Assembly: GCA_937974845.1 (NCBI GenBank)
Contig: CALJVC010000047.1
Coordinates: forward strand, 1-47,582
Length of the DNA stretch: 47,582 nt
Source: an uncultured Pseudogracilibacillus sp.
Lineage (GTDB): Bacteria; Bacillota; Bacilli; Bacillales; Amphibacillaceae
Direction of reading: 5' to 3'
Below the pieces are notes generated by a model. The model was not told where the DNA came from. It worked only from the letters and a program-made list of their open reading frames with translations, and did not search any database. The translations under genes and the position numbers were made by a program. The stretch's first letter is position 1. Each line of letters begins with the position of its first letter. Below, in pieces: positions 43,348-47,582 of the stretch.

Positions 43348-44655
43348 TTATCGATCCATTAACTGAGCCATAAGCAGAGCTTTTCCGACAATCTTCCGTT
43401 CATTATAGATATCGACACTCAGCTTAGCATATAAACGCCCAGCGTCTAAAAGTTGAGGACGAATGACGAGATTGCTTTCCATTTGCACCGGCTCAATAAA
43501 ATGTAGGGAAAGACTTTCCGTTGCCATATTACCTTTTTTTAAATGAAGAAGTAAGCGGGAACAGGATTCCGTAATAATCGTCGTTAAAACACCGTTAGAT
43601 AAAGTACCGAATTGATTTGTCATCTGCGGTGTAATATCGATTTCAAAGGCAATTGGATCCCCCTCAACCTGCTCAATTCCCCGGGAAATAATATCGTGGA
43701 TCGTTTCCCCTACTTGAGGCTGGCGTTGCACTTCATTCAGTGCCTTTAACACATCCTGCCTCGAAACAAGCCCTTCTAATTTTTTAGATTCATCAATAAC
43801 CGGTACTACTTCGATTCCTTCCCAAACCATAAGATGAGCAACGTAGGCAAGGGATGTCTTTGCTTGGACACAAATAGGATTTTTAGTCATAATTTTTTCT
43901 ATCGGTATATCTTCCTTTGCATTAACGACATCCTTAGAGGTCACAATTCCCGTCACTTTACTCGCATCATCAATAACAGGAAAGCGCGTATGATTCGTCA
44001 ATCGATTTAATTCATACCAGTCCTTAACCCGGTCCTTATGGTATAGATGATGAACTTCATCATAGGGAGTATAAATATCGCTAACAAAAACGATTTCCTT
44101 TTTAATCATTTGGTCGTAAATAGCCCTGTTGATCATTTCAGCCACTGTAAACGTATCATAACTAGTAGACATGATAGGTAAATCTTTTTCATCCGCTAGG
44201 CGCTTAATATGGTCGTTTGTATCAAAACCACCCGTAATTAAGACCGCCGCACCTTCTTTAATGGCTAATTCATGGGCCTTTACACGGTTTCCTACAATTA
44301 ATAAGGAATCCGCCTCTGTATAACGCATCATTGCATCGAGTTGCATTGCCCCGATAACAAATTTGTTTAAAGTTTTGTGTAAACCACCTCGGCCTCCTAA
44401 GACTTGACCATCTACAATATTGATGACTTCGGCAAAAGTGAGCCGTTTAAAGTGTTCTTTTTCCTTCTTTTCAATCCGGATTGTACCTACACGCTCTATC
44501 GTGCTAACAAGTCCTTGATTTTCCGCTTCTTTTATTGCTCGGTAGGCCGTTCCATCACTTACGTTCAATTCTTTGGCAATTTGCCGAACTGAAATTTTAT
44601 GTCCTACCTCTAAACCGGAAATATGCCGTATAATTTGTTCATGTTTTGTAGCCAT
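43348..44655 (-). CDS. ytoI: CBS-domain transcriptional regulator YtoI
   Basis: A 435-residue multi-domain protein. An N-terminal winged helix-turn-helix (about 1-62: KISVRQIAKELNVSDGTAYRAIKEAE) is followed by a DRTGG domain (about 70-185), two CBS domains (about 190-310; first with HTRFPVIDDASKVTGIVTSKDV, second with VVPVIDESKKLEGLVSRQDVLKAL) and a C-terminal hot-dog thioesterase-like domain (about 320-430). CBS pairs usually bind adenine nucleotides, so it may read energy state; the targets are unknown. The frame extends to 44763, but ATG at 44655 follows GGGAGG by 5 bases. A palindrome covers its promoter, suggesting autoregulation. Confidence 0.88.
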   Translation of the reverse strand: MATKHEQIIRHISGLEVGHKISVRQIAKELNVSDGTAYRAIKEAENQGLVSTIERVGTIRIEKKEKEHFKRLTFAEVINIVDGQVLGGRGGLHKTLNKFVIGAMQLDAMMRYTEADSLLIVGNRVKAHELAIKEGAAVLITGGFDTNDHIKRLADEKDLPIMSTSYDTFTVAEMINRAIYDQMIKKEIVFVSDIYTPYDEVHHLYHKDRVKDWYELNRLTNHTRFPVIDDASKVTGIVTSKDVVNAKEDIPIEKIMTKNPICVQAKTSLAYVAHLMVWEGIEVVPVIDESKKLEGLVSRQDVLKALNEVQRQPQVGETIHDIISRGIEQVEGDPIAFEIDITPQMTNQFGTLSNGVLTTIITESCSRLLLHLKKGNMATESLSLHFIEPVQMESNLVIRPQLLDAGRLYAKLSVDIYNERKIVGKALLMAQLMDR

Positions 44656-44687
44656 AGTTTCCTCCCAAATGTGACGCTGTACTAGTC

Positions 44688-44722
44688 TGTTATACTTATA
44701 ACAATTATACAGATGTTTACAA
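44688..44722 (-). promoter_or_regulatory. ytoI promoter with palindromic operator
   Basis: On the minus strand TTGTAA (44717-44722) and TATAAG (44695-44700) are 16 bases apart. The palindrome TGTTATA-2-TATAACA spans 44688-44703 and covers the -10 box. Since YtoI has a DNA-binding domain, it may bind here; that is inference. Confidence 0.5.
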
Positions 44723-44781
44723 TTTAGTACAATTTTATTGCTAAACATATTAAGGCTCGGCAAAATATCGCCTACTCATCA

Positions 44782-45024
44782 TCATCTCTCCTGTAATAGG
44801 TCAGCTTTGGCCCTTTCCCTCGGTAATTCCTCCTGTTCCATCACTGGGGGCTCGCTCAAATGTAAGAAAGTCGCTAAATTACCACCAACTACTAATAAAA
44901 AGAAAAGCAACCAAGTAAACCAAAAACCTTTCCCAAGCGATGTTGTTGCCTGTGGAATAAAAGGCCAAGCAACATAAAGTAAAAATCCAGCAAAGGCTAA
45001 GCGGAAAACTGTATAAAAACGCAT
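44782..45024 (-). CDS. Small two-helix membrane protein, unknown function
   Basis: An 80-residue product with two hydrophobic helices (about 8-23 and 34-54) and a charged C-terminal tail rich in Glu and Arg (EQEELPRERAKADLLQER). No recognised family. It lies between ytoI and the pilin cluster. Its ribosome site is perfect, AAGGAGGT, 6 bases before ATG, but the site lies in the 3' arm of the hairpin 45031-45087. A shorter overlapping frame at 44879-45067 is less likely. Confidence 0.6.
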   Translation of the reverse strand: MRFYTVFRLAFAGFLLYVAWPFIPQATTSLGKGFWFTWLLFFLLVVGGNLATFLHLSEPPVMEQEELPRERAKADLLQER

Positions 45025-45030
45025 AAAAAT

Positions 45031-45087
45031 ACCTCCTTATCTTTAATTTATTATATGTTGCTAACATATAATTCTTGATAAGGAGGT
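45031..45087 (-). repeat. Two-part hairpin containing the ribosome site of the downstream gene
   Basis: ACCTCCTTATC (45031-45041 on the plus strand) is matched perfectly by GATAAGGAGGT (45077-45087). Nested inside, ATTATATGTT (45050-45059) and AACATATAAT (45063-45072) form a second perfect stem with a 3-base loop. In minus-strand RNA the outer 3' arm is the Shine-Dalgarno region of the 80-residue gene and ATTTTT follows it. It can act as a weak terminator of the pilin operon, as a translational lock, or as both. Confidence 0.75.
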
Positions 45088-45093
45088 AACCTT

Positions 45094-46575
45094 TTAATCA
45101 ATTTCCTTTATTGGTGTTTTCTCTATCTGGACATCTTTTAAAATATAATTGCTATCTACGCCATTAGGCAATCCTATGCCTTGCTCGTTCTGACCGATTG
45201 ATTGGGGGGAAATCGGTCCATCTAAAACGAAAGGCTCCTTTAAAATTACCGTCGCTCCCCCATCACTTATAAAGCTTTGGCTAATGACCCTCCCTTGAAT
45301 TCTACCACCGGCTATAATTTCAAAGTGTGCCGAAGGGGCTAGAATTAGTTGGGTCTTTACATCAGATCCACCACTCATATATACCTTTTTACCATTTGTA
45401 AAAATATTCCCGTGCACCTTACCACCGTTGTCAATATACAAGTCGGCTGACTGAGCATAGATGGAGCCGAATATATTTAAGTTGTTAATAATTTTTAAAG
45501 GTTTGTTTCCAGCATAAAAAAAATTAATTTGATTAATTTGATCCTCTTGACCTAGGCTTCCTTGAGCGGGAACAATATCGTTCGTTATATAAACTGTTAA
45601 ATTTCCGCTACCTTTTAATTGTATACTACCGTTCAATTCTAACCTATCGACGACAATGGTACGGTCTGCATTTCCAATATCAAGGGTTAACGAATTGTTC
45701 GAAGAAACGCGGATTTCCTTAAAATAAACATCTTCTTTTAAAGGTAAAGTAAACTTTTCTACCCGCCAATCATTAATTAACAAGCTACCATTTGATAAGT
45801 AAGTATGACCTTGATAGCTTTGATTAGGTAGTTTCTTTAAGTCACTTGGAATTTCAGGAAAAGGTGGTAGACTTGGAAAGGAATATTCTTCTACATCTAA
45901 AACTTTTGGACCTTCAATTAAACCCATACCTTTAATTAAATCTCGATTTCCTTCGTGAACATAGATATCCCCATCAATTGTTACGTTCGTTGTTCCTGGA
46001 AATTGTATTCCATTTTTACTATGAGTACCGATATCCCCTATGACTCTTCCATTTTTTATTACTATATCTCCTAAGGTATATACTGCAAAAGGGGGAAGCG
46101 TATACTTGTTTTCCTTTAGTACTTCTTCCTTTTCTAATAAAACTTGTAAATTTTGTTTAACCGTACGCCGATTACCTTGAAGAAAACCCTGGGATACTAT
46201 TGTAAAAAGTGAAGGGTCGCTTTCCTCCTGAATAATCGATACTTTTGCAAAAGGCTGCTCCTCTTCTACCTTTTCAAACTCTTTATACAACAAGCCATCT
46301 TGAAAATATATTGCAACGGTTTGGAAAAATTCTTCTTCATTTGTTAACTCATTGCTTTCTACTAATCCTTTAAGTTTTTCTTCGAAATGATGTACCCCGT
46401 ATTGCAAACCTGCTTCAGCTATATAATATACCGATTGGTTCGTATGCTCTTTATTCGAGGTGTTAATTGAATTGACTGAAGAAAGAACGAGGGAAGTCCC
46501 AACAACAGATAAAAGAACGATAGCTAAGAGTACTCCTACTAAAATATAACCTGCTTCTCGTTGATTAGTTTTCAT
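45094..46575 (-). CDS. PilX/GspK-like minor pilin with repeat-rich passenger domain
   Basis: A 493-residue protein with a pilin-type N-terminus: a short basic lead then GYILVGVLLAIVLLSVVGTSLV. Cleavage would follow Gly9; position +5 is Gly and not the usual Glu, as in GspK-type tip pilins. After the long helix with YYIAEAGLQYGVHHFEE (PilX hallmark) comes a domain of about 320 residues with beta-rich, Gly/Asn repeats (GNLTVYITNDI, GSIYAQSADLYIDNGGKVHGNIF, GGSDVKTQLILAPSAHFEI), likely a beta-solenoid. Last of three pilin genes. GGGAGAG lies about 5 bases before ATG. Function in surface adhesion or in assembly is inferred. Confidence 0.75.
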   Translation of the reverse strand: MKTNQREAGYILVGVLLAIVLLSVVGTSLVLSSVNSINTSNKEHTNQSVYYIAEAGLQYGVHHFEEKLKGLVESNELTNEEEFFQTVAIYFQDGLLYKEFEKVEEEQPFAKVSIIQEESDPSLFTIVSQGFLQGNRRTVKQNLQVLLEKEEVLKENKYTLPPFAVYTLGDIVIKNGRVIGDIGTHSKNGIQFPGTTNVTIDGDIYVHEGNRDLIKGMGLIEGPKVLDVEEYSFPSLPPFPEIPSDLKKLPNQSYQGHTYLSNGSLLINDWRVEKFTLPLKEDVYFKEIRVSSNNSLTLDIGNADRTIVVDRLELNGSIQLKGSGNLTVYITNDIVPAQGSLGQEDQINQINFFYAGNKPLKIINNLNIFGSIYAQSADLYIDNGGKVHGNIFTNGKKVYMSGGSDVKTQLILAPSAHFEIIAGGRIQGRVISQSFISDGGATVILKEPFVLDGPISPQSIGQNEQGIGLPNGVDSNYILKDVQIEKTPIKEID

Positions 46576-46586
46576 GATTTCTCTCC

Positions 46587-46994
46587 CTATCGAACGGTTA
46601 AATTTGTCTCTAATCGTTTTCCATGGGTACTTTCGAGCACAATCGCAATCTCTTGTCGATCTTGATTGAAGTCAATTTGAAAGTCTTTCACTTCATAAAT
46701 ATAAGGTTCATCATTCTTATATAAGGTTTCTCCTTTATGTCTGTAGCCCGTGCTATCAGTAAATATAATCGAGTTTTGCGTTGTCGTATTAATCGTCTTC
46801 ATCCGTAAATCCTTAGTTAAGCTTTTCATGGCTATAGATATATCTGTTAACTCTTGCTGATCAATTCTTTGATGTTGAAACTCTTTTTGTATAAAAAAAT
46901 GAACACTGATAAATAAGACGGTAACAATAGCGCTAATTACAAATACAGCCAAAACCTCAACAAGAGTAATTCCTTTTTGGTTACGAAGCATCAT
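46587..46994 (-). CDS. PilW/GspJ-like minor pilin
   Basis: A 135-residue prepilin with the class III signal NQKG then ITLVEVLAVFVISAIV: cleavage after Gly and Glu at +5. The remainder has QELTDISIAMKSLTKDLR, as in GspJ/PilW. Membrane-anchored by its N-terminal helix, it would join a pilus or pseudopilus after processing by a prepilin peptidase not in this window. It overlaps the preceding pilin gene by 14 bases and precedes the PilX-like gene by 11. Confidence 0.85.
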   Translation of the reverse strand: MMLRNQKGITLVEVLAVFVISAIVTVLFISVHFFIQKEFQHQRIDQQELTDISIAMKSLTKDLRMKTINTTTQNSIIFTDSTGYRHKGETLYKNDEPYIYEVKDFQIDFNQDRQEIAIVLESTHGKRLETNLTVR

Positions 46995-47421
46995 TCGGCT
47001 GTCCCCATTTCATTAAAGACTCCATTTGCGCCTTAACTATTTCCGGCTCCTTTTCATCATAAACATGAATCAAAACCCTAACCATTGGGAAATTTGTATC
47101 ATTTTCCTTAACTTTTATAACTATTCCTTCTAGATCACTATTCTTTGTGTAAGTCTTCCATGCCTTCGTACTTGTTTCTAACCGGTAATTTTCATCTTTT
47201 GCAATTCTCTTACCATCTCGACTCATCGTATACAACCATTCCATTTCTTCTTGAGCGAGATAGGTTGCATCCATCATGTCTTCCGATTGACGATTCGCTT
47301 TGGCACTTAAATTCAAAATCGATAAAATGGAAAAGAAAATAATTGAAAGTATTACAAAACTAGCTAAAAGTTCAACAAGGGTAAGGCCCTTTTCATTCGC
47401 TTTCAATTGTTTAATCTTCAT
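46981..47421 (-). CDS. PilV/GspI-like minor pilin
   Basis: A 146-residue prepilin with the signal NEKG then LTLVELLASFVILSII, with Glu at +5. It contains ATYLAQEEMEWLY, the usual 'AxxLAQxxME' helix of the GspI/PilV type, and a beta-rich C-terminal part (GIVIKVKEN...VRVLIHVYDEKEP). First of the three pilin genes in this window; AGGAAAAG precedes ATG. No pilus motor or platform gene is in the window. Confidence 0.85.
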   Translation of the reverse strand: MKIKQLKANEKGLTLVELLASFVILSIIFFSILSILNLSAKANRQSEDMMDATYLAQEEMEWLYTMSRDGKRIAKDENYRLETSTKAWKTYTKNSDLEGIVIKVKENDTNFPMVRVLIHVYDEKEPEIVKAQMESLMKWGQPNDAS

Positions 47422-47503
47422 CTTTTCCTACAACCCCTAAAGATAGATTTTCAATTTTATTATAAAAAAACAAACTGAACAAAATCTATACAAAATTGAC
47501 CCA

Positions 47504-47541
47504 ATTAAAAAAACAGGTTATCGTTCAAGATAACCTGTTAA
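47504..47541 (-). terminator. Terminator of the gene beyond the right edge
   Basis: AACAGGTTATC pairs with GATAACCTGTT (47529-47539 with 47512-47522), followed on the minus strand by TTTTTTTAATT. It implies a minus-strand gene ending near 47551-47564, whose reading frame is too short here to name. The pilin genes therefore appear to have their own promoter; a TATAAT lies near 47456-47461. Confidence 0.85.
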
Positions 47542-47582
47542 TACTAACCTTTATTTTCTATCTATGAGACTTGCATCATCAA

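Noticed and set aside
44879..45067. Alternative minus-strand frame overlapping the 80-residue gene
   Set aside because: Its start lies within the hairpin loop, without a ribosome site, while the other frame has a perfect AAGGAGGT.
47551..47582. C-terminal end of a further minus-strand gene
   Set aside because: Two frames (ending at 47551 or 47562) are possible and too short to choose between.
1..47582. CRISPR array, insertion sequence, prophage, tRNA or rRNA genes
   Set aside because: No regularly spaced repeats, transposase, phage structural gene or RNA gene sequence was seen; gene order is core Bacillaceae throughout.

Overview
This 47.6 kb window is a chromosomal core segment from an endospore-forming member of the Bacillaceae. 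Gene order follows the Bacillus subtilis pheT-to-ytoI stretch almost step by step. Sporulation genes (sspI, ytxC, ytrH, ytrI), T-box leaders, strong AAGGAGG-type ribosome sites and frequent TTG/GTG starts all fit. I cannot name the genus from sequence alone. Nearly everything is on the minus strand; the plus-strand genes are sspI, a lytic transglycosylase, ytvI, ytrH, ytrI, a 63-residue unknown and ytpI.

Layout, left to right. (1) 1-2343: start of pheT, pheS with a T-box leader, and the rRNA-methyltransferase-like ysgA. (2) 2429-3507: sspI and a lytic transglycosylase on the plus strand. (3) 3617-8673: M42 aminopeptidase and a dUTPase-like gene, then rplT, rpmI and infC under an L20 leader with an AUU start, then thrS under its own T-box. 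(4) 9090-14002: ytxC, dnaI, dnaB, nrdR and gapB, the last with a predicted CcpN operator. (5) 14162-18324: coaE, mutM, polA. (6) 18460-25283: the phosphate-starvation block phoR, phoP, pstB, pstA, pstC, pstS and a second PhoP-type response regulator, with two Pho-box arrays. (7) 25510-29154: mdh, icd, citZ (citric acid cycle). (8) 29380-40602: ytvI, fxsA, pyk, pfkA, accA, accD, malic enzyme and dnaE. (9) 40769-45024: ytrH/ytrI, a small unknown, nrnA, ytpI, ytoI and a small membrane protein. (10) 45094-47421: three minor-pilin genes in I-J-K order.

The genes mostly serve central functions: translation (PheST, ThrS, IF3, L20, L35), replication start and repair (DnaI, DnaB, DnaE, PolA, MutM), glycolysis, gluconeogenesis and the citric acid cycle (GapB, Pyk, PfkA, CitZ, Icd, Mdh, YtsJ), fatty-acid start (AccAD) and phosphate supply.

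I did not find a defence island, prophage, insertion sequence or CRISPR array. The parts that deserve a second look are: the rearranged Pho locus, with two PhoP-like regulators, one kinase and a pst operon between them; a hairpin that buries the ribosome site of a small membrane-protein gene beside the pilin cluster; a nested 135-bp inverted-repeat structure between ytsJ and dnaE that may be an RNA; and operator-like palindromes on the nrdR and ytoI promoters.
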